Shown: positions 35,996 to 44,912, numbered from the stretch's first letter. The stretch: DNA of 64,000 bases from an uncultured Roseateles sp. (GCF_945956965.1 NZ_CAMFJS010000005.1:124001-188000), one strand, 5' to 3'. Notes: generated by a model not told the origin, from the letters alone. Program-made: numbers and translations.

Positions 35996-37678
35996 TTAGT
36001 CGTTAGCGTAGATATTGACGTCTTTGGTTTCGCGCACAAACAGCAGGCCGATCACCAGGGTCATCGCGGCGACCCCGATGGGGTACCACAGGCCGTGATA
36101 GATATTGCCGTTCTGAGCCACCATCGCGAAAGTGATGGAAGGCAGCAGGCCGCCGAACCAGCCGTTACCGATGTGGTAAGGCAAGCTCATCGAGGTGTAG
36201 CGGATGCGGGTCGGGAACATTTCCACCAGCATCGCTGCGATGGGGCCGTAGACCATGGTCACGTACAGCACCAAGATGCTCAGGATCGCCACCACCAAAG
36301 GCTTGTTGATCTTGGCGGGGTCGGCCTTGGCAGGATAGCCAGCAGCCTTGAGGCCTTCGGCGAGTTCCTTCTTGAAGGCAGCAATGCCCTTGACCGTCGC
36401 TTCATCGAACTTGTAGTCGTTGAGCTTGGTGGCGTTCAGGCCGGTGACAACCTTGTCGCCGAACTTGATGACGGCCACCGAGCCAGCGGGGCCGGACAGG
36501 GTCTCATAACTGGCCGAGCTTTGTGCCAGAGCGCGCTTGGCGATGTCGCAAGAGCTGGTGAAGTCCACTTCCTTGGCCACCGGGCTGCCCTGGAAGGAGC
36601 AGGTGCTGGTGTCCACCGTCAGCGTGATCTGAGCCGTGGCTTGGGCCTTGGCCAGATCCGGGTTGGCGGCAGCGGTCAGGGCCTTGAACAGAGGGAAGTA
36701 GGTGACGATGGCCAGCAGCAGGCCCGCCATGATGATGGGCTTGCGGCCGATCTTGTCCGACAGGGTGCCGAAGACCACGAAGAACGGTGTGCCGATCAGC
36801 AGCGAGGCCGCGATCATCAAGTTCGCCGTGGCCGAGTCCACCTTCAAGACGCTGGTCAGGAAGAACAAGGCATAGAACTGGCCCGTGTACCAGACCACGC
36901 CCTGGCCAGCGACCAGGCCGAACAGTGCCAGCAACACGATCTTGAGGTTCTTCCATTGGCCGAAAGACTCGGACAGCGGCGCCTTGGAGGTCTTGCCCTC
37001 GCTCTTCATCTTCTGGAAAGCGGGCGACTCGTTCATCGACAAACGAATCCACACGCTGATGCCCAGCAGCAGAATCGAGACGATGAAGGGAACGCGCCAG
37101 CCCCAGTCGGAGAACGCGGCTTCGCCGATGACGCTGCGGGTCCCCAGAATCACCATCAGCGACAGGAACAAGCCCAGGGTCGCGGTGGTTTGAATCCAGG
37201 AGGTGTAGGCGCCACGCTTGCCAGCCGGTGCATGCTCAGCCACATAGGTGGCGGCACCGCCGTACTCGCCGCCCAGAGCCAAGCCCTGCAGCATGCGCAA
37301 GCCGATCAAGATGACTGGCGCAGCCGCACCGATGGTGGCCGAGCCGGGCAAGATACCGACGATAAAGGTCGACAAGCCCATGATCAGAATCGTCACCAAG
37401 AAGGTGTACTTGCGACCGATCATGTCGCCCAAACGCCCGAACACCAGTGCGCCGAAGGGGCGCACGATGAAGCCGGCAGCAAAGGCGAGCAAGGAGGCAA
37501 TGAAGGCCGCCTGGGGATCAAGCTGGCCGAAGAACTGCTTGGCAATGATGGGTGCCAGCGAGCCGTAGAGGTAGAAGTCGTACCACTCGAACACGGTGCC
37601 CAGCGAAGAGGCGAAGATGACCTTCTTCTCTTCGGCGGACATCGGCGTGTTGGTGGACACTGCGGTTGCAGTTGCCAT
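35996..37678 (-). CDS. MHS-family (metabolite:H+ symporter) MFS transporter with a large extra domain
   Basis: 560 residues. Helix 1 with SSLGTVFEWYDFYLYGSLAP and the MFS loop FGRLGDMIGRKYTFL are typical of MHS (ProP/KgtP/ShiA-like) transporters for organic acids and osmolytes. GLALGGEYGGAATYVAEHAP and the second-half motif DKIGRKPIIMAG also match. About 110 residues are inserted between helices 8 and 9 (roughly residues 330-440), rich in Ala/Thr/Lys with two cysteines. This insertion is not part of the canonical MFS fold and probably faces the periplasm. No substrate can be assigned. Possibly regulated through the AT-rich inverted repeat at 37815-37831. Confidence 0.9.
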   Translation of the reverse strand: MATATAVSTNTPMSAEEKKVIFASSLGTVFEWYDFYLYGSLAPIIAKQFFGQLDPQAAFIASLLAFAAGFIVRPFGALVFGRLGDMIGRKYTFLVTILIMGLSTFIVGILPGSATIGAAAPVILIGLRMLQGLALGGEYGGAATYVAEHAPAGKRGAYTSWIQTTATLGLFLSLMVILGTRSVIGEAAFSDWGWRVPFIVSILLLGISVWIRLSMNESPAFQKMKSEGKTSKAPLSESFGQWKNLKIVLLALFGLVAGQGVVWYTGQFYALFFLTSVLKVDSATANLMIAASLLIGTPFFVVFGTLSDKIGRKPIIMAGLLLAIVTYFPLFKALTAAANPDLAKAQATAQITLTVDTSTCSFQGSPVAKEVDFTSSCDIAKRALAQSSASYETLSGPAGSVAVIKFGDKVVTGLNATKLNDYKFDEATVKGIAAFKKELAEGLKAAGYPAKADPAKINKPLVVAILSILVLYVTMVYGPIAAMLVEMFPTRIRYTSMSLPYHIGNGWFGGLLPSITFAMVAQNGNIYHGLWYPIGVAAMTLVIGLLFVRETKDVNIYAND

Positions 37679-37814
37679 GTTGAGAAGTCTCCATTTTTTG
37701 CTTGAGGGCTGCCGACCGGAAACCCTTGAGCGCGACTATGGAACTCCCCTCTGACCGAACTCTGACGCGGGACTGAATCCAAGCTGACAAAATAGACTGC
37801 AACCCGCAGCCCGA

Positions 37815-37831
37815 ATTTCTCAATATGAAAT
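37815..37831. promoter_or_regulatory. AT-rich inverted repeat upstream of MHS transporter gene
   Basis: ATTTC-N7-GAAAT lies about 137 bases upstream of the transporter start. It is in the most AT-rich stretch of the region and could bind a dimeric regulator such as an IclR-type protein (speculative). Confidence 0.35.
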
Positions 37832-37959
37832 ATTAGGGCAATTAAGGGTAAGTCTTGAGCGCTTTCCGCCCCGCTTTTATCGGCCTGCTTTTTGTCGGCC
37901 GGCCGCTATCAGCCTCGGTCAGCGTCGACCGCGCCCGCCGCCGCCGCCGCAGCCAATCC

Positions 37960-38610
37960 TCAGTGCTGCACCCGCTTCACGCTGGGCCGCGACAAGGCCG
38001 CCGCTTCCCAATCCCCTTGCTCGAACCAAGGGTCGCCGCGCAGATAAGCGGCCAGCATGTCCAGCGAGTCCTGGCCCCAGAATAGCTTGCCATCCACCTC
38101 AATGGTGGGCACGCCGAACACGCCGCCATTGAGTGCGGCCTCGGTGGCGGTGCGCAAGTTCTCTTTCACCTCTTCGCTGGCCGGGTCGCGCTGCGGGCTC
38201 AACTCTTGCGTCAGCGCCGCCAAGCGGGGCGCAGCGTTGGCATCGGCGCCCGCGCCTTGCCAGACATGGCGCATGATTTTTTCCACCGTCAGCCGGTTGG
38301 GCGTGCCGCCCGCTGGCGCGCAGGCCCAAGCCAGGCGCAGCAAGGGCAGCGGGTTGAAGGGGTGCTGGGCCGGCACCTGCAGCGGGATGCCGTGCTGCCG
38401 AGCCGTCCAGGCGACCTGGCGGAAGGTCCATTGCCGCTTGGACTCGATCTCGGCCGGACCCTTCTGGCCAATCGCGTGCAGCAAGGCCGCGAACAGAATC
38501 GGCCGGTACTCGACGCTGTAGCTGCAGCCCTTCAGGGCCTCGGGCAGGCGCTCAAACGCCAGGGCGGCATAGGGCGAGATGGGGTCGAAATAAAAACGCA
38601 GGTGTTTCAT
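37960..38610 (-). CDS. 2-hydroxychromene-2-carboxylate isomerase/DsbA-family protein
   Basis: 216 residues. The N-terminal YFDPISPYAALAFERLP has the SPY motif of kappa-class GST/HCCA isomerases. A long helical insertion follows, and the C-terminal thioredoxin-fold portion carries GVFGVPTIEVDGKLFWGQD. No CXXC is present, so it is unlikely to be a disulfide oxidoreductase. The substrate is probably an aromatic-degradation intermediate or a glutathione conjugate, by family. It is the last gene of the leftward group with DUF1289 and YbaK. Confidence 0.88.
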   Translation of the reverse strand: MKHLRFYFDPISPYAALAFERLPEALKGCSYSVEYRPILFAALLHAIGQKGPAEIESKRQWTFRQVAWTARQHGIPLQVPAQHPFNPLPLLRLAWACAPAGGTPNRLTVEKIMRHVWQGAGADANAAPRLAALTQELSPQRDPASEEVKENLRTATEAALNGGVFGVPTIEVDGKLFWGQDSLDMLAAYLRGDPWFEQGDWEAAALSRPSVKRVQH

Positions 38611-38642
38611 GGTGAGGGGGTGTTCTTCTTGTTGGGGTGAAT

Positions 38643-38876
38643 TCAGGGGCCGGAGCTCTCAGGCGCGGCGCTAAAGATGCCTTGGGCCACGAGGATCTCG
38701 CGGCGCTCAGGCAGCAGCGCCAGGATGGCCAAGCGCGTCGCATCGTCCGCCTTGGACCAGATCGTGATTTCGGGAATGGTGCGCGCGCAGCCCTGGCACC
38801 AGCCGGTGGCTTCGTGCATTTTGCAAACATTGCTGCAGGGGCTGGGCACTGTCGACACGGGGATATTGCCGCTCAT
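38643..38876 (-). CDS. DUF1289-family small Cys-rich protein
   Basis: 77 residues with the typical cysteine pattern SPCSNVCKMHEATGWCQGCART, followed by an acidic helix that matches the DUF1289 (PF06945-type) signature. The four cysteines probably bind a metal or Fe-S cluster. Its ATG overlaps the stop of the YbaK gene by four bases (ATGA), so translation is coupled. Confidence 0.85.
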   Translation of the reverse strand: MSGNIPVSTVPSPCSNVCKMHEATGWCQGCARTIPEITIWSKADDATRLAILALLPERREILVAQGIFSAAPESSGP

Positions 38877-39388
38877 GCCTGCACCACCTCGATCACCGGC
38901 GCGCCGGTCAGCGCCTCCAACTGGGCCGGGCTGAGCTGGAACACGCCATTGGGATGGCCGGAGGCCGCCCAAATCGTGTCAAAGCGGAACAACTCACGGT
39001 CGACAAACAGCAGGGGCTTGGCCAGGCCAGCCTCAGGGGCAAAGCCCAGCGGCGAAACCCCGCCGATCGAAAAGCCGGTATTGGCCTTCACGAAATCGGC
39101 ATCGGCGCGGCCCAGCGGCCCGGTGTGGACGGCCAGCTTGTGCTCGTCCACCCGCTTATCGCCCGAGGCAATCACCAGCACCGCAGCCGCGTCCGACTTA
39201 CGGCGGAACACCACTGATTTGGCGATCTGGCCCAGGCTGACGCCCAAGGCGTCGGCAGCCTCTTGCGCGCTGCGGGCAGAGACCTCCAGCCACAGGGGCG
39301 CATGGGGATGTTGGCGGGCCTGCAAGGCAGCCTGCACGCGCAAGAAGCCCTCTGGGCGAGCACTGGTGGATTGGGTGTCGGAAATCAT
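38873..39388 (-). CDS. ybaK: YbaK/EbsC-type aminoacyl-tRNA deacylase
   Basis: 171 residues. The YbaK/ProX-like editing fold is visible as IAKSVVFRR, VLVIASGDKRVDEHKL and FSIGGVSPLGF, the last matching the conserved GGVSP loop. YbaK hydrolyses misacylated Cys-tRNA(Pro). Divergent from the ParB-like gene 64 bases away; overlaps DUF1289 by four bases. Confidence 0.9.
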   Translation of the reverse strand: MISDTQSTSARPEGFLRVQAALQARQHPHAPLWLEVSARSAQEAADALGVSLGQIAKSVVFRRKSDAAAVLVIASGDKRVDEHKLAVHTGPLGRADADFVKANTGFSIGGVSPLGFAPEAGLAKPLLFVDRELFRFDTIWAASGHPNGVFQLSPAQLEALTGAPVIEVVQA

Positions 39389-39452
39389 GCCCGCATTGTC
39401 TCAGAGCGCATAATGCCGCCCCTTCTCCCGCCGAATTGAAGCTGAGTCCGCC

Positions 39453-40334
39453 ATGAGCAACATCACCGTCCTCGAAGAACTGCGCATCTACATCGACCCG
39501 CTGACGCCCGATGAACACCAGGCCCTGGAACGCAGCATCCTGGCCGAAGGCTGCCGCGACGCGCTGGTGCTGTGGGGCGATGTGCTGGTGGACGGCCACA
39601 ACCGCTATGGCATCTGCCAAAAGCATGGCATCCCCTTCCAGACGGTGCAAAACACCCGCTTCAAGTCCATGGACGACGTCCATCTGTGGATGATCGACCA
39701 GCATCTGGGCCGCCGCAGCGTGTCGGACTTCCAGCGCGGCGTGCTGGCCCTGCGCAAGAAGGAAATCGTCGCCGCCCGAGCTATTCCCAGCGCCGACACA
39801 CCCAACCCCTTCGAAGGCAGCGATGAATTCGCCTCCGCGGCCGCCCTGCCGCCGCCCGAAAAGCTCAATACCCGCGAAGCCATTGCCAAGGCGGCACGCA
39901 TCAGCGCCAACACCGTGGTGCAGATCGAGAAGATTCAGAAAAGCGCAGCGCCTGAGTTGGTAGAGGCCATCAAGGCCGGCACCATCTCCATCAACGCCGG
40001 CGCCACCGTGGCCAGCTTGCCGCAGGAAGAACAAGTCGCCGCCGTGGCCGGCGGCAAGAAAGAACTGCAACAAGCCGCCAAGCGCGTGCGTGAAGGCAAG
40101 ACCGGCCGCCGCGCCGAGCCCACGGCGGAAGGCGAAGCCAGCGCCGAAGCCCCCGCCGCCGCGGAGTTGACGGCCGAAGAGCGCGATCAGCGCAACCGCG
40201 AAGCGCAAGTGGCCCTGCTGCAAAGCACGGTGGCCGAGCTGACGGCCGAGAACAAGGCCTTGAAGGATCAGGTGGCACGCTTGCAGGACGAGCTGGAGCA
40301 AGCGAAGCAGCAAGCCGGCGGCGCCGCGGCCTGA
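39453..40334 (+). CDS. Orphan ParB-like DNA-binding protein with C-terminal coiled coil
   Basis: 293 residues. The N-terminal ParB/Srx-like domain has LVLWGDVLVDGHNRYGIC; a central helix-turn-helix region follows with NTREAIAKAARISANTVVQIEKI. A low-complexity Ala/Glu-rich linker precedes a coiled coil (about residues 240-285). There is no parA partner and no parS-like site nearby, so it is unlikely to be the chromosome-segregation ParB. Plasmid or phage relatives use this layout for partition or as transcription factors. It may be a domesticated mobile-element gene. Confidence 0.78.
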   Translation: MSNITVLEELRIYIDPLTPDEHQALERSILAEGCRDALVLWGDVLVDGHNRYGICQKHGIPFQTVQNTRFKSMDDVHLWMIDQHLGRRSVSDFQRGVLALRKKEIVAARAIPSADTPNPFEGSDEFASAAALPPPEKLNTREAIAKAARISANTVVQIEKIQKSAAPELVEAIKAGTISINAGATVASLPQEEQVAAVAGGKKELQQAAKRVREGKTGRRAEPTAEGEASAEAPAAAELTAEERDQRNREAQVALLQSTVAELTAENKALKDQVARLQDELEQAKQQAGGAAA

Positions 40335-40433
40335 GGTCGGGCTAAAGCCCTGATTGCAGGGCCAACGCTGGCGCCGACTCAGGCGGCACAGTCAACGCCG
40401 CCCGATGCTGCGCTGGCGCCTAGCGCGCCCCGC

Positions 40434-41237
40434 TCAGCGCAGGCGCAACTGCCACAGCGGCCCGCCATCGTCGATGCACACATGCTGGGCGTCACCAAAG
40501 CCGCTGGCCGCCAAGGCCGCCGCCGCGGCCAAGCCCGGCGCCCCCACCTGGCCCACGGCCGCCTGCGCCGCCTCGCTGAGGAAGGACAGATACAAGGTCT
40601 GGCGCGGCAGCAGTGCGGCCAGATGGCTGCGCCAGGCATCACCAAAGCGGGCCTGTGCCTGGCTGGGCTGGCCCTCATAAAAATGCGCCCCCAGCCCGCG
40701 CCAGAAGGGCGAGGTGGACGCAGTCTCAGCCCCATCGCTTGGCGTATCGCCGGGCGCGTCGCGCAGGCCCGCCAACTCGACGATCAAGACCTCGCCATAA
40801 GCACTTGGTGACTCGGCAATGCGCGCCAGTGCGGCTTGCACCAGTGCACTCAGATAAGCCACTTGCCGCTCAGCGGGCAAGCCCGGGGCAAAGGCCAGAT
40901 CGGCCAGTTCACTCTCCCCCGTGTGGTCATTGCCCAGCAGCAGAGTTCGCTGGGTGCAAAACAAGCCCAGCTCGGCCGCTGCATGCACCACACGGCCGAC
41001 GTGATAGCTGTAGCGCGGCAGGCGCATGCCCAGCTGCCGCACCAAACGCAAGCAGGCCAAGGGCTGGTCATTTTCAGCATCGGCCAGAACCAACCACTCC
41101 GCCTGATCCGCCTCCGGCGTTTCGGCCACGCTGAGGCCAAAGCCGGTCTGGTTGACCCAATGCTTCAGCTGTGCCTCATCGCTGGCTTGCTTGGCGCGTA
41201 GGCGCTGCTTGGGCATGCCCATCAAAGCTTCACTCAT
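40434..41237 (-). CDS. Shortened arginine N-succinyltransferase paralogue (AstA/AruF-like)
   Basis: 267 residues, clearly related to the upstream AstA through NDHTGESELADLAF (against LCHDLTGYTLLTSF), SPFWRGLGAHFYEG (against SPFWDAVGRRFFAM), LLPRQTLYLSFLSEAAQAAVGQV and IDDGGPLWQ (against IFDGGPTVE). It lacks the N-terminal acetyl-CoA-fold region equivalent to the first 60-70 residues and the C-terminal 60-70 residues of the full-length protein. In Pseudomonas the enzyme is an alpha/beta heteromer (AruF/AruG), so this may be the alpha-like partner or a degenerate subunit. Its ATG overlaps the upstream AstA stop by four bases (ATGA). Confidence 0.75.
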   Translation of the reverse strand: MSEALMGMPKQRLRAKQASDEAQLKHWVNQTGFGLSVAETPEADQAEWLVLADAENDQPLACLRLVRQLGMRLPRYSYHVGRVVHAAAELGLFCTQRTLLLGNDHTGESELADLAFAPGLPAERQVAYLSALVQAALARIAESPSAYGEVLIVELAGLRDAPGDTPSDGAETASTSPFWRGLGAHFYEGQPSQAQARFGDAWRSHLAALLPRQTLYLSFLSEAAQAAVGQVGAPGLAAAAALAASGFGDAQHVCIDDGGPLWQLRLR

Positions 41238-42319
41238 ACCTGCCCCACTTCCATCAGCGAAGGCTGCAGCGGGCTGACCAATAAGCGCGCCTCGGCCTGC
41301 GCCTTCAAGTCCAAACGCTCAAGCAGCTCATGGCCGGGCGCCAGCAACTGCGCGTTCTGCGGAATCTCTGCCAACACGGCCTTGAAGCTGGCACGCTCAC
41401 CCGTCGCCACCAGATGCCAGTCCGGCGGCGATTCCGTCGCCTGCCCCACGGCTTGCACGCTGATCTGGCGGGCATGCTTCACGGTGCGCAGCAAGCCCAG
41501 GCTGGCCTCCACAGTGGGGCCGCCGTCAAAGATGTCGATGTAGGTGTCGGCATCAAAGCCTTCGTCTTGCAGAATCGAAAAAGGCAGCTCCCCGACCGGG
41601 TGCAGCTGGCCGATCGCCCATTGCGCGGCCTCGGGCAAGAGCGGCACATAGATCGGCGACTGCGGCATCAGGTCAGCAATAAAGGCCTTGCTGCGCCCGC
41701 CGGTCACGGCTTCGGCCTGCGGATAGTCCATCGCAAAAAAGCGACGGCCCACCGCGTCCCAGAAAGGGCTCTGGCCGGCCGCGTCGGCCAGTCCCGGGCT
41801 TTCTGCCGCAATGCGGTCATTGAAACGCTCGGCAAACAGCAAGATGAAAAGCAGCCGCGCCCGCGACAGCAGCTGCGGCGCCAGGCCGCTGCTGTAGTCG
41901 GGTGCGATGTAGAAGGACGTCAGCAGTGTGTAGCCGGTCAGGTCGTGGCAGAGATGCAAGGTGTGCAGGCGCCGGCTCACGCCTAACTGCGCACTCGCAT
42001 GCACCACAAATTCATTGCGATAGCTGTAGAAGCGATCATGAAAACCCGCACTGGCGGCAATGCCGCTGGTACCCACCACCTCGCCGCAGGCGCGATCCTC
42101 CAGCACAAAGAGATAGGTTTCTTCGCCGCTGGCGTCATCCATGCTGGCGAAAGCGTGCAGCGAGCGTTCGATGCGCGCGCGCAGCTTGGCGCTGTCATTG
42201 GGCAGCGAGCTGATGCCGGGCTCACTGGCCGCCGCGATGCGCTCCAGCGCCGGCAAATCAGCCAAGGCCACCGGCCTGAGCATCAGGCTGCGCGGATCCG
42301 TGGCGGCATTAGTCATCAT
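41234..42319 (-). CDS. astA: Arginine N-succinyltransferase (AstA / AruG-like)
   Basis: 361 residues. First enzyme of the arginine succinyltransferase (AST) pathway, transferring succinyl from succinyl-CoA to the alpha-amino group of arginine. It closely matches AruG/AstA: SSLPNDSAKLRARIERS, YLFVLEDRACGEVVGTSGI, FYSYRNEFVVHAS, LCHDLTGYTLLTSFYI, SPFWDAVGRRFFAMDY, FIADLMPQSPIYVPLLP and YIDIFDGGPTVEA, all in order. Astute context: it follows the ArgR-like regulator and a predicted cyanophycin-dipeptide hydrolase. The start ATG overlaps the regulator's stop codon by four bases; an ATG one codon downstream is also possible. Confidence 0.93.
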   Translation of the reverse strand: MMTNAATDPRSLMLRPVALADLPALERIAAASEPGISSLPNDSAKLRARIERSLHAFASMDDASGEETYLFVLEDRACGEVVGTSGIAASAGFHDRFYSYRNEFVVHASAQLGVSRRLHTLHLCHDLTGYTLLTSFYIAPDYSSGLAPQLLSRARLLFILLFAERFNDRIAAESPGLADAAGQSPFWDAVGRRFFAMDYPQAEAVTGGRSKAFIADLMPQSPIYVPLLPEAAQWAIGQLHPVGELPFSILQDEGFDADTYIDIFDGGPTVEASLGLLRTVKHARQISVQAVGQATESPPDWHLVATGERASFKAVLAEIPQNAQLLAPGHELLERLDLKAQAEARLLVSPLQPSLMEVGQV

Positions 42320-43434
42320 GCGTTGTCTCCTGGGGCAGGTCGGCGCAGGGCCGCTGCACGCTGGCTGCGCTCGTCGCGCGGCGTCTTGTCAAAGTGGGTC
42401 TTGTAGGCATTGGAAAAATGCGGCCCGGAAGAGAAGCCGCAGCTCAGACCGATTTGCAGAATCGACTGGCTGCTCTGCTGCAAAAGGCGGCGCGCCCGGT
42501 TCAGGCGCAGCGCCAGATAGTAGCGGGAGGGCAAGGCGTCGAGGTGCTGCTTGAACAGCCGCTCCAGCTGGCGGCGCGACACCCCTACCAAACGTGCAAC
42601 CTCTTCGGTGGGCAGCGGCTCGCTCAGATTGGCCTCCATCAGGCTGAGCGCCTCGGCCAGCTTGGGGCTGCCGCCACGCTGCTCGGCCACCGGGCGGCGC
42701 TGGCGCTCACCCGGCCCGCGCGCGCGCTCCAGCCCTAAGCGCAGGGTCAGGTCTTGCGCCAGGCGTTCGCCATGCAGGCCACCCAGCCAGGCAATCATCA
42801 AGTCCAGGCTGGCGCCGCCGCCAGCGCAGCTCAGCCGGCTGGCTGTGGCATTGATTTCCCAGACATTGCCGGTCCAGATCACATCCGGAAAATCTTCCTG
42901 CAGCGCCTCCACCAAGTCGCCATTGACGGTGGCGCGCCCGCCACGCAACAGGCCCGCCTCGGCCAAGACCGCCGCGCCGCCATCCACCCCAGCCAAGGCC
43001 ACCCCAGCGCCGGCTTCATTGCGCAGCCATTGCTGCAAAGCGGCGCCGTCCCCTTGACCCCAATCGCCCCACTCCCCTTCGGCGCTGAGCACGAACACGG
43101 CCCACCAGGCCGAGGGCACAGGCCCGGCCGAGGGCGGCATTTGCACCAAGGCGGTCGTCGGCAGCATCAAGCCGCCGCAATCGACCTGCTGCCCATCCAG
43201 TGACAGCAGCGCCGTCGCATAGCGCGCCTCCTGTTGCAGCTCATTGACCTCACTCAGGGCGGACAAGATGCCCGCCAGCGCCAGGAGCGAAGCGCCCGGC
43301 AAGAGCAAGACGCCGCAAGCCCGGTGCGGGACTGATCCAACAGCTGGCCCCGAAGCAAGCCCAGTCCCAGGCGCAGACAGCCCCACCCCAGCCGCATGGC
43401 TGACGATCTCGGCGGGCTTGGCGTAGGCGGGCAT
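42316..43434 (-). CDS. AraC/GATase-type regulator, ArgR-like (GlxA family)
   Basis: 372 residues. The N-terminal half is a DJ-1/PfpI-type GATase-like domain (about residues 40-220) without the catalytic Cys, as in GlxA-type regulators. The C-terminal AraC DNA-binding domain has both helix-turn-helix units, with PTEEVARLVGVSRRQLERLFK and SILQIGLSCGFSSGPHFSNAYK. This matches the architecture of P. aeruginosa ArgR, which activates arginine catabolism. Its stop overlaps the astA start by four bases. The nearby intergenic regions carry ArgR-pattern half-sites, which supports control by this protein (inference). Confidence 0.9.
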   Translation of the reverse strand: MPAYAKPAEIVSHAAGVGLSAPGTGLASGPAVGSVPHRACGVLLLPGASLLALAGILSALSEVNELQQEARYATALLSLDGQQVDCGGLMLPTTALVQMPPSAGPVPSAWWAVFVLSAEGEWGDWGQGDGAALQQWLRNEAGAGVALAGVDGGAAVLAEAGLLRGGRATVNGDLVEALQEDFPDVIWTGNVWEINATASRLSCAGGGASLDLMIAWLGGLHGERLAQDLTLRLGLERARGPGERQRRPVAEQRGGSPKLAEALSLMEANLSEPLPTEEVARLVGVSRRQLERLFKQHLDALPSRYYLALRLNRARRLLQQSSQSILQIGLSCGFSSGPHFSNAYKTHFDKTPRDERSQRAAALRRPAPGDNA

Positions 43435-43480
43435 TGAAGTCACGGCCGCACTGTAAAGCAGGCCGCGGCGGCCTTGGTGC

Positions 43481-44869
43481 TCATTGCCAGTTGATCAGCG
43501 CAGGCAGCGCCAGCAAGACCATGGCCATCACCAGATACACCAACTGCAGCGGAATCATCCAACGCGCCCAGCGGGTCCAGGGGATGCCGGCCAGGGCCAG
43601 CACACCGACGGTGATGCCCGAGGTGGGGATCATGGGCGTGGTCAGCTCACCGAACTGAAAAGCCAGAATGGCGGTCTGCCGGCTCACGCCCACCAGATCG
43701 GCCAGCGGCGCCATGATGGGCATGGTCAGCGCGGCTTGGCCCGTGCCGGAGTGGATGAAAAAGTTGATCACCGACTGGATCAGGAACATCTTCTGCGCCG
43801 AGAAGATCGGGCTGCTCGATTCAATGAAGGGCACCAGGGCGTGCAGCAAGGTGTCGATGATGTGACCATCACGCATCAGCACCACGGTGGCCTTGGCCAA
43901 GGCGATGACCAGCGCGGTGCTGACAAGGTCCTTAGCGCCGGCCAGAAAGCTGGCGATGAATTGATCGGCATTGAGCCGACCGACCGCGCCCACCAGCAGC
44001 GCCATCACCAGAAATAGCGCGGCGATCTCTTCGATGTACCAGCCGAAGCGGACCACGCCGAAGATCATCACGCCCAAGGTCGCCGCGAACAGGGCCAGAA
44101 CCAGCTTGTGGCGCGGGCGCATGCCGGCAAAGGCCTCGAACTCCGCCAGATTCAGGTGTTTGCGCTTTTCCTGATCCATCTCGAAACAGGGGCTCAACTC
44201 GGGGCTGCGCTTGATGCGCGCGGCGTACCACATCAAAAAGGCGAAGGTCAGCGCAGTGGCAATCGCCCAGCAGATCAGCCGGTAGCCCAGGCCTGAGAAC
44301 ATCGGCACGCCGGCAATGCCTTGCGCCACGCCCACATTGAAGGGGTTCAGAAAGGCGGTGGCAAAGCCCACCTGGGAGCCGACGAAGGGAATGGAGACGC
44401 CAACAATGCTGTCGTACTTCAGCGCCAGCGCCAGCGGAATGAAGATCAGCACAAACGGTATCGCCTCCTCGGCCATGCCGAAGGTGGCGCCGCCCAGCGA
44501 AAACAGGGTCACAAAGACCGGGATGATGGCCACCCGAACCCAGGCCGAGCGCGTATGCGCCTTGGCGACCGACTTGATGGCGGAGTCAATCGCCTCCGTG
44601 CTTTGCAGCACCGAGAACGCGCCGCCCACAATCAAGACAAAGCCGATGATCAAGGAGGCTTCAACAAAGCCTTTGATCGGCGCCGTCATCAGCGCCGCGA
44701 AGCCCTGCGGTTTGCTAGCCACGGTGTGAAAGGAGTCCGCAATGATGACCTTCTTGCCGGCCACCATTTCGGTCTCGTACTGGCCGCCAGGCACCAGCCA
44801 AGTGGCCAAGGCGATCAGCGCCAAGAGGCCGAACAAGAGCACAAAGGTATTGGGGAATTTGAGTTTCAT
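43481..44869 (-). CDS. YfcC/DcuC-type inner-membrane carrier (predicted arginine or beta-Asp-Arg importer)
   Basis: 462 residues. It belongs to the C4-dicarboxylate anaerobic carrier-like/YfcC family (PF03606 type), with ten or more membrane helices, FPNTFVLLFGLLALIALATWLVPGG at the N-terminus (split here for length), GGATFGMAEEAIPFVLIFIPLA and FFIHSGTGQAALTMPIM near the end. YfcC-like proteins transport dicarboxylates or basic amino acids; the substrate here is inferred from context. The start at 44869 follows AAGAGA; an earlier in-frame start would overlap the CphZ-like gene. Gap of 43 bases to the CphZ-like gene upstream, 46 bases to the regulator downstream. Confidence 0.85.
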   Translation of the reverse strand: MKLKFPNTFVLLFGLLALIALATWLVPGGQYETEMVAGKKVIIADSFHTVASKPQGFAALMTAPIKGFVEASLIIGFVLIVGGAFSVLQSTEAIDSAIKSVAKAHTRSAWVRVAIIPVFVTLFSLGGATFGMAEEAIPFVLIFIPLALALKYDSIVGVSIPFVGSQVGFATAFLNPFNVGVAQGIAGVPMFSGLGYRLICWAIATALTFAFLMWYAARIKRSPELSPCFEMDQEKRKHLNLAEFEAFAGMRPRHKLVLALFAATLGVMIFGVVRFGWYIEEIAALFLVMALLVGAVGRLNADQFIASFLAGAKDLVSTALVIALAKATVVLMRDGHIIDTLLHALVPFIESSSPIFSAQKMFLIQSVINFFIHSGTGQAALTMPIMAPLADLVGVSRQTAILAFQFGELTTPMIPTSGITVGVLALAGIPWTRWARWMIPLQLVYLVMAMVLLALPALINWQ

Positions 44870-44912
44870 ATCTCTTAGCTGAACTTGAATGGGCGAGATG
44901 CGTGCCTCAGAC

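Noticed and set aside
35921-37705. A 594-codon open frame antisense to the MHS transporter
   Set aside because: The Gly/Gln/His-rich, Arg-rich protein is typical of the antisense of a membrane-protein gene, and it overlaps a clear transporter.
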